Shown here: one piece after another, positions 1-5,997 of the stretch | How positions within the stretch are numbered: the stretch's first letter is position 1 | Layout of the letters: every line of letters begins with the position of its first letter | IMG/VR virus record: IMGVR_UViG_3300046808_000835 | Coordinates: 1 to 55,838 of that record | DNA length: 55,838 nt | Source of the DNA: a virus | Reading direction: 5' to 3' (one strand) | Translations under genes and position numbers: made by a program | Notes under the pieces: generated by a model | The model's database searches: none | What the model saw: the letters and a program-made list of their open reading frames with translations, nothing else | Told to the model about the DNA's origin: nothing

Positions 1-536
1 ATATTAAGTAATTTATTATAGCTTTTTTGACTAGTATTATACTTTACACACTGTTCTGCATTTAACTGTATGCTTTCAATAATACTTTGAACTTCTGAGT
101 CTTTATGTGGCAGGCCTAACAACTTTGTTACTGTAAAACTGGCTATACTAATACTGATTTGACTTATATTTAATAAGTCTTTATCTGTAAGAAGCTGTTG
201 TACAAATAGTTCAATATCTTTTAATATCTGATTAGAAAAATCTTTAGAGTAGCTAGTTTTAACAATAGATTTATACTCATCATGAATAGGGCTATCACTA
301 GCCCCTAATGTTTTGCCAAATCTACTAGTATTTTCTACTATTAAATTACCTAATCCAGACATAAAAACTTCACTATTTTTTAGTGCATCTAAAATAGTGG
401 TATAATCAACTAATACAAACATATTATAGTTTTTACTATAATATACGGTATCTAGCTGTCTTATTTTTTCGTAATACTTAAACTTATTTTTTAGCCAATT
501 ATTACAGTGTGGATTAAATAATTCTTCATCTATCAT
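1..536 (-). CDS. Cytochrome P450, N-terminal part (cut by window edge)
   Basis: The first 178 residues of a longer protein; the stop lies left of the window. Seen: a substrate-site-like start (VYYSKNYNMFVLVDYTTIL followed by a helix and SEVFMSG), then GASDSPIHDEYKSIVKTSYS. That matches the C-helix signature of bacterial class I P450s (DPPEHxxxRxxxxxxFT), with the conserved His that contacts a haem propionate. LGLPHKDSE then matches the usual LLGVPxxD turn. Known of the family: haem-thiolate monooxygenases that need an electron donor. The haem Cys loop and I-helix are outside the window, so catalytic competence cannot be judged. ATG overlaps the stop of the upstream 32-residue ORF (ATGA). P450s are rare in phages. 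Assignment rests on motif order, not a search. Confidence 0.78.
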   Translation of the reverse strand, partial: MIDEELFNPHCNNWLKNKFKYYEKIRQLDTVYYSKNYNMFVLVDYTTILDALKNSEVFMSGLGNLIVENTSRFGKTLGASDSPIHDEYKSIVKTSYSKDFSNQILKDIELFVQQLLTDKDLLNISQISISIASFTVTKLLGLPHKDSEVQSIIESIQLNAEQCVKYNTSQKSYNKLLN

Positions 537-631
537 TTTTTAGGCAAAAACCTGGCTCGATCGCCTAGTTTAAAACTAACTCCTGAATTATCAGGTTTTT
601 TCTTGCTTTGATTATTATTTTGTTTAGTCAT
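533..631 (-). CDS. 32-residue basic peptide upstream of the P450
   Basis: Short ORF directly downstream of a strong promoter, with its TGA overlapping the P450 ATG by four bases, so the two are translationally coupled. The product is Asn/Lys-rich at the N-terminus and ends GVSFKLGDRARFLPKK. No function recognised. Support is the promoter position and the overlap; it could simply be a leader that delivers ribosomes to the P450. Confidence 0.5.
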   Translation of the reverse strand: MTKQNNNQSKKKPDNSGVSFKLGDRARFLPKK

Positions 632-662
632 AGTTTTTTGTTAAATTATCAACAGAACAGTT

Positions 663-691
663 ATTATATCAAATTGTGAACACAGTTTCAA
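663..691 (-). promoter_or_regulatory. Sigma-70-type promoter for the P450 unit
   Basis: On the minus strand TTGAAA, a 17-bp spacer and TATAAT lie 32 bp before the ATG of the 32-residue ORF. The terminator of the next upstream gene stands just behind it. Confidence 0.75.
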
Positions 692-708
692 CAAAATATT
701 TTTGCAAC

Positions 709-734
709 AAAAAACCCGGCACAAAGCCGGGCTT
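709..734 (-). terminator. Rho-independent terminator
   Basis: GC-rich hairpin (GCCCGGC / GCCGGG, loop TTTGT) followed by six T on the minus strand, right after the stop of the 109-residue gene. It isolates the tRNA/small-gene operon from the P450 promoter. Confidence 0.85.
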
Positions 735-736
735 GG

Positions 737-1066
737 TTAGTAACCGTATTCAAAAATATCTTGAAAAATTTGTTTAAGTGTAACAACAGGCCGACCACTA
801 CGATAGATAGGCATAGTAATAAAACTACCATCTAAAAGATTTTCTACTGCCAGTTGCTGTCCCAATTTACGGTTATAACGATCTTTTACATTGCAGTAAC
901 TAACTGCAACTCGTGCAAAGTCACCAGTTGGATAACCAACACCATCATGTCGGATAGGTTGATATGCAATAGTGCAGCCACCATAAGGGTAGTCTTTGTT
1001 AAACAAATGCACAATGCGAATATGGTATTCGTCGATCAGATCTTTAATCTCTTGTTGATTACTCAC
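737..1066 (-). CDS. Conserved-looking phage protein, function unknown
   Basis: 109 residues, GTG start, no clear Shine-Dalgarno. The middle (GDFARVAVSYCNVKDRYNRK, then LGQQLAVENLLDG) resembles a recurring small phage protein type in which a CN.KD.FN.K.G segment precedes a helix; its role is not known. Lies 17 bp downstream of tRNA-Val and probably shares its transcript. No membrane segment or metal motif. Confidence 0.65.
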   Translation of the reverse strand: MSNQQEIKDLIDEYHIRIVHLFNKDYPYGGCTIAYQPIRHDGVGYPTGDFARVAVSYCNVKDRYNRKLGQQLAVENLLDGSFITMPIYRSGRPVVTLKQIFQDIFEYGY

Positions 1067-1082
1067 GATTTTTTATGAAAGT

Positions 1083-1157
1083 TGGTGGTTTCTATAGGAT
1101 TCGAACCTATGACCTTTGCCGTGTAAAGGCAACACTCTACCGCTGAGTTAAGAAACC
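1083..1157 (-). tRNA. tRNA-Val (anticodon TAC)
   Basis: Complete cloverleaf: acceptor GGTTTCT / AGAAACC, anticodon loop TTTACAC, T-arm with GGTTCGAATCC, discriminator A and an encoded CCA. Reads GTA. Its 5' end overlaps the last ten bases of the DUF1289 gene, so processing would cut that mRNA. Confidence 0.96.
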
Positions 1158-1318
1158 TTGGTTAAACTACGCACTAAACAGTTATTTAGTACGGCTACTT
1201 TTTCTTGTTCTGTGTATTGCAACCACTTTGCTATTTCTTCTAGTGTTCTGTAACAGCCTGTGCAGATATAGCTATTTGGGTCGACCTTGCATACTTTAAT
1301 GCACGGACTGTTTACCAT
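1148..1318 (-). CDS. DUF1289-family small Cys protein
   Basis: 56 residues starting MVNSPCIKVCKVDPN, then CTGCYRTLEEIAKW. The pattern SPC...C...D...CxGC.RTxxEIxxW is the hallmark of DUF1289, small four-Cys proteins common in proteobacteria, suspected metal or Fe-S binders of unknown role. I chose the internal ATG because the longer frame upstream lies inside the membrane-protein gene and its extra 47 residues look unrelated. Confidence 0.75.
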   Translation of the reverse strand: MVNSPCIKVCKVDPNSYICTGCYRTLEEIAKWLQYTEQEKVAVLNNCLVRSLTKVS

Positions 1319-1323
1319 AGCAA

Positions 1324-1521
1324 TTAAGTTTTTGCTTTTTGTACTACATTTCCTGCAATATAACCACCTACAACACCAAGTGTAATTGTGGTATATGCAC
1401 CCACATCTAGTTTGCCAAAGTATAGCAGTGCAGATGCACCAATTTGTGTTAGCAAACACAAAACAAACTTACGTCCACCTATTTTATCCCAAAAACTACT
1501 CGTTGTTGGTTCTATCTCCAT
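1324..1521 (-). CDS. Small two-helix membrane protein, holin candidate
   Basis: 65 residues. A polar, charged start ending GGRKF is followed by two hydrophobic stretches (about residues 18-38 and 42-60) joined by a short FGKLD turn, then a polar tail. This matches small phage membrane proteins often listed as holins, but the endolysin is 12 kb away on the other strand, so lysis is only one option. Ends 5 bp before the DUF1289 gene. Confidence 0.6.
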   Translation of the reverse strand: MEIEPTTSSFWDKIGGRKFVLCLLTQIGASALLYFGKLDVGAYTTITLGVVGGYIAGNVVQKAKT

Positions 1522-1624
1522 GTTCTACCTCTACGATTTTATAATGTAAGAATCCCCAAGAATCTAAAGTCCAGACTATAAAAGTATTTGGACTAAAATC
1601 TTTAATATAGTTAGTTGTATCCAT
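1496..1624 (-). CDS. 42-residue ORF, unknown
   Basis: ATG lies eight bases after the CCA end of tRNA-Arg; the reading frame overlaps the membrane-protein gene by 26 bp. Sequence is aromatic-rich (NTFIVWTLDSWGFLHYKIVEVE). Plausible because it fills the gap between tRNA and gene, but there is no good ribosome-binding site. Confidence 0.4.
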   Translation of the reverse strand: MDTTNYIKDFSPNTFIVWTLDSWGFLHYKIVEVEHGDRTNNE

Positions 1625-1632
1625 ACTGTACT

Positions 1633-1709
1633 TGGCACGAGGCACAGGATTCGAACCTGCGACCATTGGATTAGAAATCCAATGCTCTATCCAGCTGAGC
1701 TAGCCTCGT
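1633..1709 (-). tRNA. tRNA-Arg (anticodon TCT)
   Basis: Acceptor ACGAGGC / GCCTCGT, anticodon loop TTTCTAA, T-arm GGTTCGAATCC, encoded CCA. Reads AGA, a codon rare in many GC-rich hosts. Confidence 0.96.
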
Positions 1710-1715
1710 AGTTAT

Positions 1716-1792
1716 TGGTCTGAGTGGCAGGATTCGAACCTGCGGCCTCCTGCTCCCAAAGCAGACGCGATACCGGACTACGCTACACTCAG
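1716..1792 (-). tRNA. tRNA-Pro (anticodon TGG)
   Basis: Acceptor CTGAGTG / CACTCAG with discriminator A and encoded CCA, anticodon loop TTTGGGA, standard T-arm. Reads CCA and by wobble other Pro codons. Six bases separate it from tRNA-Arg. Confidence 0.95.
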
Positions 1793-1802
1793 TCTATTGA
1801 TT

Positions 1803-2312
1803 CTATTTTTGTTGCAAGTTTAATGCATGCACAGGCCCTAAGGCTTCACCATAATACTCTACTGTAGCGCTAGTAGGATTAGTTACGGCCTCATTCCATA
1901 TCTGGATATTGTATACTACAGCACCAGTATCACCTGCCTGAAATCCGTGCAAAAATGGTGGAAATGTTATAGAAGAAACGTTGTAATTTGAAGTATTCTC
2001 AAAAGTACTAGAAACTTCTACAAAATTATCTTTTCTGTATACTTTTAATTTACCTGCTAAAATTATCATTTGATTAGCAAATGGATGACTATGAGCAGTA
2101 ATTTTTGGAGTATTTGGATGCATTAAATAATGCTCTATAACAACATTATCTTTTACATACGCTAGATATGAAGTTGTTATATCTGATACAAACACTCTAT
2201 TATTTGGAATAGAATTAAATGGCATATGTACAAAGCCAGAATCTATAAATTCTTGTATAATTTCTAGGGCTTTTTGTACAGACTCATTACTTATTTTTTG
2301 AACTTGTTGCAT
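1803..2312 (-). CDS. Cupin-fold protein
   Basis: 169 residues. Two cupin-like motifs are visible: ITAHSHPFANQMIILAGKLKV (roughly residues 91-111, HxH followed by a Gly-containing strand) and FPPFLHGFQAGDTG (around 136-150, with the second-motif His). Cupins bind a metal and act as dioxygenases, isomerases or sensors; the substrate cannot be read here. It follows the tmRNA on the same strand. A cupin and a P450 in one phage arm hints at small-molecule oxidation, which is inference. Confidence 0.6.
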   Translation of the reverse strand: MQQVQKISNESVQKALEIIQEFIDSGFVHMPFNSIPNNRVFVSDITTSYLAYVKDNVVIEHYLMHPNTPKITAHSHPFANQMIILAGKLKVYRKDNFVEVSSTFENTSNYNVSSITFPPFLHGFQAGDTGAVVYNIQIWNEAVTNPTSATVEYYGEALGPVHALNLQQK

Positions 2313-2334
2313 AATAAGTATTTCCAGTATTGAT

Positions 2335-2650
2335 GCCCATTTATTCTGTTACGAGGAAAATGGGCTAAAACCCTAGGCTAGCTTAAGCTGCCAATGCGTA
2401 AACTTCGTCGTTTGCGTTTACTTGTTTTGCTTCTACGGCCAGGTAGTCCTAACCCTAACGGCTTCTGCATTGCCGAGTTGTCTGCGTCGCTACTATTTGC
2501 CCAATCGAAACCGTGACTGGCCCATCATAAACACACCAAGTTAGAAGAATATAGTTCGAACACTCAACTTCTTGTTCTCAATGTGTTTATGGTGGACCAG
2601 GTGGGAGTCGAACCCACGTCCTGAACACTGTTCCCTCAACTTCATACAAC
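2335..2650 (-). ncRNA. ssrA: tmRNA, circularly permuted (two-piece) gene
   Basis: Transfer-messenger RNA rescues stalled ribosomes and tags the nascent protein. The tag frame is GCA at 2415 down to TAA at 2383 and encodes ANDEVYALAA. The 5' tRNA half begins at 2523 with GGGCCAG followed by TCACGGTTTCGATTGGG, the usual tmRNA 5' signature. The 3' tRNA half (T-arm GTGGG TTCGACT CCCAC, acceptor CTGGTCC, then ACCA ending at 2590) lies upstream in transcription order. The two acceptor strands pair over seven bp, so the halves are swapped. The 66-nt intervening segment (2524-2589) pairs its own ends (TAAACACA / TGTGTTTA). A hairpin at 2335-2365 may close the coding piece. Outer ends are approximate. 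Permuted tmRNAs are known from alphaproteobacteria, some cyanobacteria and some betaproteobacteria. Confidence 0.9.
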
Positions 2651-2730
2651 CATAACACAAAGCACTTTAGCTAGCCATGGAGCCTGTGTGCACCCAGTGG
2701 GGTTTTAACCCAAAAGTGCTTTGTGTTATG
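2651..2730 (-). repeat. 18-bp perfect inverted repeat between tRNA-like element and tmRNA
   Basis: Arms 2651-2668 and 2713-2730 (CATAACACAAAGCACTTT and its complement) enclose a 44-nt loop that can itself fold. It starts immediately after the 3' end of the tRNA-like element and ends just before the tmRNA acceptor piece, so it probably brings two RNAs together for processing. Confidence 0.75.
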
Positions 2731-2803
2731 ATTTTTGAGCAAGGATTCGAACCTTAATCTGTGTATTGTCTACCTGTGTGTCCCACCACACCGACCCAAA
2801 AAT
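2731..2803 (-). tRNA. tRNA-like element without a normal anticodon arm
   Basis: A nine-bp closing stem (ATTTTTGGG / CTCAAAAAT, one wobble), a D-arm-like hairpin GTGT...ACAC and a good T-arm (TAAGG TTCGAAT CCTTG) are present. The ~20 nt between them (GGTAGACAATACACAG) cannot form a five-bp anticodon stem with a seven-base loop, and the 3' end reads TCA, not CCA. It could be a decayed tRNA, a tRNA mimic or part of a larger RNA that includes the tmRNA. Confidence 0.4.
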
Positions 2804-2809
2804 ATGGCA

Positions 2810-3150
2810 GAGAGCGCCTATCTCTCTCACACGCTAAAACCAAGCACTAACGCTGTTGCCTCGAATACCGTTACAGGTGCGACCAATCCTAGTCACCACT
2901 TTAGCGTTTTATAGGTTCAGCAAGTTGGCATCTTGCAGTTTGCCATAGTTTAGTACAAAACTTGCACTAAACTATGGCAGCAGTCCCTAAACTGCTTTCA
3001 TAGTGTCTTGTTACTATTGGACGACAGTCCGCAGGTCTAGAGTGTCCGTATGCGTAGTCCACCATCACTCGCATATTTTACTAACAGGGTTTCGCCTGTT
3101 ACGCCAGTTTGAGGATAGCTAACTAGGGATTGTTAGCCATAGCCTTTGCG
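2810..3150 (-). ncRNA. Unassigned structured RNA region
   Basis: No ORF of note in 340 nt, but many strong hairpins: a 13-bp stem (GCCATAGTTTAGT with its complement, 2942-2954 / 2966-2978), TAACAGG / CCTGTTA (3082-3101), TATGCG / CGCATA (3049-3075) and GGCTAAC / GTTAGCT (3117-3138). It lies on the tRNA/tmRNA transcript directly upstream of the tRNA-like element. It might hold the pseudoknot domain of the permuted tmRNA or be an independent RNA. I could not match it to RNase P RNA or a group I intron core. Confidence 0.45.
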
Positions 3151-3154
3151 GGAA

Positions 3155-3427
3155 CTATTCTTTGGTATATTTAGGATTTTCTGCTTCTAGCGCATCCCAA
3201 ATTAAATTATGAATGGTTAAGTATCCTGATAGCTGTGCAGGTGCATATGCACCACCATCAAAGCCAAATACATCATATAGCACATAACGATAACTGCCAC
3301 GCAGTTCAACGTCACCACGATACACACGACGCATAACAGCACAAAAACAATCTAGTTGCTGTTGCTTACTAAGTGAGTTCCAATACTCCTCACTTTGCAC
3401 TTCTAGTTCGTCCCAATAGTCATTCAT
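3155..3427 (-). CDS. Unknown acidic protein, 90 residues
   Basis: Begins MNDYWDELEVQSEEYWNSLS and ends NPKYTKE. Rich in Tyr, Asp and Glu; predicted helical start, no membrane segment. Lies between the structured RNA region and tRNA-Thr on the same strand. Function not recognised. Confidence 0.6.
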   Translation of the reverse strand: MNDYWDELEVQSEEYWNSLSKQQQLDCFCAVMRRVYRGDVELRGSYRYVLYDVFGFDGGAYAPAQLSGYLTIHNLIWDALEAENPKYTKE

Positions 3428-3437
3428 AATAATCTCA

Positions 3438-3513
3438 TGGTGCCCCTGGACGGACTCGAACCGCCAACCTACTGATTACAAATCAGTTGCGCTACCAATT
3501 ACGCTACAGAGGC
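3438..3513 (-). tRNA. tRNA-Thr (anticodon TGT)
   Basis: Acceptor GCCTCTG / CAGGGGC, anticodon loop TTTGTAA, T-arm GCGGTTCGAGTCCGT, encoded CCA. Reads ACA. Confidence 0.95.
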
Positions 3514-3517
3514 AATA

Positions 3518-3612
3518 TGGCGGAGAGTAAGAGATTCGAACTCTTGATCAGAGTTATAGCCCCGATGCCTTCTTAGCAGGAAGGTGCCTTCGACCAACTC
3601 GGCCAACTCTCC
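3518..3612 (-). tRNA. tRNA-Ser (anticodon GCT)
   Basis: Class II tRNA with a long variable arm, 95 nt. Acceptor GGAGAGT / ACTCTCC, anticodon loop CTGCTAA, discriminator G, encoded CCA. Reads AGC/AGT. Only four bases from tRNA-Thr. Confidence 0.95.
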
Positions 3613-3614
3613 AG

Positions 3615-3965
3615 TTACATTTTTGCTGAGCCTACAGGCCAGTCAAAGCTTTCTACGCCCCACTCATCGTCGTCTGATTCTTCCACAGTTTCATAGTTAG
3701 GATCAAACTGTGCTTTAGCTTCCGAAAAGCCACGACGATAAGCAGCATCTACGTTTTCTTTTTCCGACCTAAAGCTAGCTTCAAACTGCGACCACAGTTT
3801 TTCAAACTTCATTTGGTAAAGAGTACTCAAACCAAGCAGTGCATTTTGGTAATCATCTTCCGACACCTTGGTATAGTCGCTGGCTTCAGCCACTGCTTTA
3901 ATATCCTCAACCACACTCCAGCAGGTCATGATTTGCTGCTCAAAATCAAAACGATTAAACTTCAC
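3615..3965 (-). CDS. Unknown acidic protein, 116 residues
   Basis: Helical N-terminal two-thirds, then an acidic linker ESDDDEW and a short C-terminal tail. Its stop is two bases from tRNA-Ser. No domain recognised. Confidence 0.6.
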   Translation of the reverse strand: MKFNRFDFEQQIMTCWSVVEDIKAVAEASDYTKVSEDDYQNALLGLSTLYQMKFEKLWSQFEASFRSEKENVDAAYRRGFSEAKAQFDPNYETVEESDDDEWGVESFDWPVGSAKM

Positions 3966-4044
3966 GATTTTCCTTTTAGTAAATAAAAAGCCCTAACTCT
4001 CTTGCTCTGACAGACTGGCTACTGTCCCTGGTGTAGGAAAAAAC

Positions 4045-4121
4045 TGGTGGGCCCAACTGGACTTGAACCAGTGACCCCGGAATTATGAGTTCCACGCTCT
4101 AACCATCTGAGCTATAGGCCC
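4045..4121 (-). tRNA. tRNA with CAT anticodon (Met or Ile2)
   Basis: Acceptor GGGCCTA / TGGGCCC, loop CTCATAA, T-arm CTGGTTCAAGTCCAG, encoded CCA. It is not an initiator (paired first base). The body resembles tRNA-Ile2, in which TilS converts C34 to lysidine to read ATA, about as much as elongator Met. Identity left open. Confidence 0.93.
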
Positions 4122-4241
4122 GACTGAAATAATATTTTACAACGAAACAACTAGTTCAATCAAGTAAATAATTATGTGGGCAACAACGAGATTCAGTTGT
4201 TATTAAGTTTTTATCTGTGAACACGCACAGGCTCGAAACAC

Positions 4242-4375
4242 CCATATTGAAACACACTCAACCCTCTCTCTTTTACACAGCAGACCGGAATGACCGGGGC
4301 TTGAACTGTTTATGCGATATCCTGTTTCGAACCAGGGAGGACCGAGCGCCACAGTGTAAGTGTGTTTCAATATGG
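4242..4375 (-). repeat. 17-bp inverted repeat anchored on the CCA of tRNA-Leu
   Basis: Arms 4242-4258 and 4359-4375 (CCATATTGAAACACACT and its complement). The first bases of the minus-strand arm are the CCA end of tRNA-Leu, so the mature 3' end would be paired in the precursor. The 100-nt loop contains further stems (TTACAC / GTGTAA, CCGG / CCGG) and two T-arm-like strings (GGTTCGAAAC, GTTCAAGCC). The rest of 4122-4241 shows nothing clear. Confidence 0.7.
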
Positions 4376-4457
4376 TGCCCCGGGCCGGACTCGAACCGGC
4401 ACGCCTTGCGGCGGAGGATTTTAAGTCCTCTACGTCTACCTATTCCATCACCGGGGC
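4373..4457 (-). tRNA. tRNA-Leu (anticodon TAA)
   Basis: Class II, 85 nt: acceptor GCCCCGG / CCGGGGC, loop CTTAAAA, variable arm CGCCGCAAGGCG, encoded CCA. Reads TTA, one of the most used codons in this phage. Its own promoter is 22 bp upstream. Confidence 0.96.
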
Positions 4458-4463
4458 AGTGCG

Positions 4464-4508
4464 ACACTGTATAAAGAATATTATACAGTGTTTTGATCGC
4501 ATTTTCAA
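4464..4508 (-). promoter_or_regulatory. Promoter for tRNA-Leu, with overlapping palindrome
   Basis: TTGAAA, 17 bp, TATAAT on the minus strand (-10 at 4480-4485, -35 at 4503-4508). The -10 box sits in an inverted repeat (ACACTGTATAA, 4464-4474, and its complement 4481-4491) that could be an operator or a leader hairpin. Confidence 0.75.
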
Positions 4509-4518
4509 GAAAATTTTT

Positions 4519-4743
4519 TTAAACTTTTACTAGACCGCCTTCACCGTAACAAATGTAAACATTAGAAAAGTCTTGTAACATTTGTTCGTAGTCACGAACT
4601 GAGCAGTAGGGGCCATCTACAATCTTAAAGTCACTACCTTGATGCCACGCAATTAGTGCTTGTTTAGCAGTTTCGTATTTTCTACCATAAGCCGCAGTCA
4701 AGAAAAGTGGGCTAGTCACTTGTTTGATTGCTGTATATCGCAA
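4519..4743 (-). CDS. Unknown 74-residue protein, TTG start
   Basis: The open frame extends upstream, but the promoter -10 box (4769-4774) lies inside that extension. The transcript therefore supports the TTG at 4743, seven bases after a GGGGAG ribosome-binding site. Product begins RYTAIKQVTSPLF. Contains a WHQGSDFKIVDGPYCSVRDY segment; no known domain. Confidence 0.65.
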   Translation of the reverse strand: MRYTAIKQVTSPLFLTAAYGRKYETAKQALIAWHQGSDFKIVDGPYCSVRDYEQMLQDFSNVYICYGEGGLVKV

Positions 4744-4768
4744 TTGTTTTCTCCCCAACAGAAATAAT

Positions 4769-4797
4769 ATTATAGCACAATGACCAAATGACTTCAA
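4769..4797 (-). promoter_or_regulatory. Sigma-70-type promoter
   Basis: TTGAAG, 17 bp, TATAAT reading into the TTG-start gene. It fixes that gene's start. Confidence 0.8.
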
Positions 4798-4823
4798 ATC
4801 AAAATTTTCTGTTGTGAACTCAC

Positions 4824-4856
4824 AAAAAGAAATAGGCCAGAAAACTCTGGCCTATT
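4824..4856 (-). terminator. Terminator after the 4860-5936 operon
   Basis: An 11-bp perfect stem (AATAGGCCAGA and its complement) followed by TCTTTTT on the minus strand. Confidence 0.88.
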
Positions 4857-4859
4857 TGT

Positions 4860-4988
4860 TTAACTGTTACGAATCCAATCGGACACCAGTCGGTCTACAT
4901 CGCCAACTGTTTGTGGATTGTGTTGCTCTACATATTTGCGTAAGCTGGGTTGAGCAGTAAACCAAGCATAAATTAGCGCCAATAACAT
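4860..4988 (-). CDS. 42-residue ORF, unknown
   Basis: Starts one base after the stop of the next gene upstream and ends just before the terminator. Sequence MLLALIYAWFTAQPSLRKY then a polar helix. The hydrophobic start is too short for a confident membrane anchor. Confidence 0.5.
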   Translation of the reverse strand: MLLALIYAWFTAQPSLRKYVEQHNPQTVGDVDRLVSDWIRNS

Positions 4989-4989
4989 A

Positions 4990-5226
4990 TTAGTCTCGTT
5001 TACTAACGAAACCGTACAATTCTTGCGCTTTCTTTAAAATGTCACTAAAGTCGTACATTTTAGGAGCATACTTTTGCCACTCAGTAACGGCAGCTTGATT
5101 AGTACGCACTAGTTCATCAAATGTTTCACGAGCAAAGTCCACACTAACAGCATATTGCTGTTGAAGGTATTCTTGTGCAAGTTCCAACATCCGGGTACGA
5201 ATTTCAAAAGGTGATTTAGTAGTCAT
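4990..5226 (-). CDS. Small helical phage protein, 78 residues
   Basis: Sequence SPFEIRTRMLELAQEYLQQQY, then a helix ending KKAQELYGFVSKRD. Small helical proteins starting with a PFEIR.xML.LA-type motif recur in T4-like and marine phages; their role is unknown. Fourth gene of the five-gene operon led by the TUDOR-like gene. Confidence 0.6.
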   Translation of the reverse strand: MTTKSPFEIRTRMLELAQEYLQQQYAVSVDFARETFDELVRTNQAAVTEWQKYAPKMYDFSDILKKAQELYGFVSKRD

Positions 5227-5240
5227 AATGTGTGAGTGTG

Positions 5241-5459
5241 TTAAGGTGCTTGATGACGTTGCAATTTTGCTACCAAGTCATCAAGCTCGCTTGGCAACAA
5301 ATACATTTCAAAAATAGTGTTAGCGGCATTATCACCAACATTATTTAGTGCTTCACTAGTAAAACTTACACGAGTATAAGTGCCAAGCTGATTGGTAGTA
5401 ACCCACACCTTGCGATTAACATTTGAGATTATAAGTTGTGTATTATCAGTAGCTTTCAT
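5241..5459 (-). CDS. Unknown 72-residue protein
   Basis: I chose the ATG at 5459 (MKATDN) because AAAGGA lies six bases before it; the earlier ATG directly abuts that site. Beta-rich first half (QLIISNVNRKVWVTTNQLG), helical C-terminus LPSELDDLVAKLQRH. Confidence 0.55.
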   Translation of the reverse strand: MKATDNTQLIISNVNRKVWVTTNQLGTYTRVSFTSEALNNVGDNAANTIFEMYLLPSELDDLVAKLQRHQAP

Positions 5460-5469
5460 ACCCATTCCT

Positions 5470-5628
5470 TTAAGTTTTAGGTTTAGTTTCTTTAGTTGGC
5501 TTTTTTGGTTTGTTTTGCTGTGCGTGAATAGCACGTTCAGCAGCTTCGCAAGCACTTAGTGTATCAAACTGGCAACGGCCACTTTCGCCATACTTGTACT
5601 TGCCATTAGAACATTTATAACAAGGCAT
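5470..5628 (-). CDS. Small two-CxxC-type phage protein
   Basis: 52 residues: MPCYKCSNGKYKYGESGRC, then a Lys/Thr-rich tail. This type, with CYKC.NGK...GE.G.C near the N-terminus, recurs in unrelated tailed phages and probably binds one metal. Role unknown. Overlooked by a longest-ORF approach because it is short. Confidence 0.65.
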   Translation of the reverse strand: MPCYKCSNGKYKYGESGRCQFDTLSACEAAERAIHAQQNKPKKPTKETKPKT

Positions 5629-5630
5629 AG

Positions 5631-5936
5631 TTAATCTAAACTAGGAATTTTTGTTAGTGTTTTGGTTTTATGACCAACAATGGTATCTGTTGGACGATAT
5701 TTACCATCTTGTTCACGATAAACACGAATAAGTGCACCGGGGTCTTCAGGTGTACCAGTAATAGTAAAACTGCTATTAGGCACTGGCTCGCTGCCACTAG
5801 TAATTACTTTTGTTACTTTGCCACGAGCAGTACCACCACTAGAGTTCCAGCTAACACTGTCTCCGCGTCGAACATTCTTGGCTTTTAATGTGATGGCATC
5901 TAGTGCCCTAAACAGCGCATCGTAGTTTAGTTGCAT
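5631..5936 (-). CDS. DUF2945 / HVA1 TUDOR-like domain protein
   Basis: 101 residues; GDSVSWNSSGGTARGKVTKV near residue 25 is the signature of the DUF2945 SH3-like barrel, found in bacteria and phages. The C-terminal half (DPGALIRVYREQDGKYRPTD) fits the partner strand. It may bind nucleic acid or protein; function is not established. AAGGAG six bases before the ATG, promoter 25 bp upstream. Confidence 0.7.
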   Translation of the reverse strand: MQLNYDALFRALDAITLKAKNVRRGDSVSWNSSGGTARGKVTKVITSGSEPVPNSSFTITGTPEDPGALIRVYREQDGKYRPTDTIVGHKTKTLTKIPSLD

Positions 5937-5960
5937 AGGTTACTCCTTGAATTTAGTAAT

Positions 5961-5989
5961 ATTATACTATAAATGCCAGCCCTATGCAA
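5961..5989 (-). promoter_or_regulatory. Sigma-70-type promoter for the TUDOR-like operon
   Basis: TTGCAT, 17 bp, TATAAT on the minus strand, reading into five small genes that end at the terminator at 4824-4856. Confidence 0.75.
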
Positions 5990-5997
5990 CTGTAAAT

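Noticed and set aside
2810-3150. RNase P RNA or group I intron
   Set aside because: The conserved core strings of either RNA are not present in the expected order.
4217-4474. Plus-strand and minus-strand frames over tRNA-Leu and the inverted repeat
   Set aside because: They run through a certain tRNA and an RNA hairpin; coding is very unlikely.
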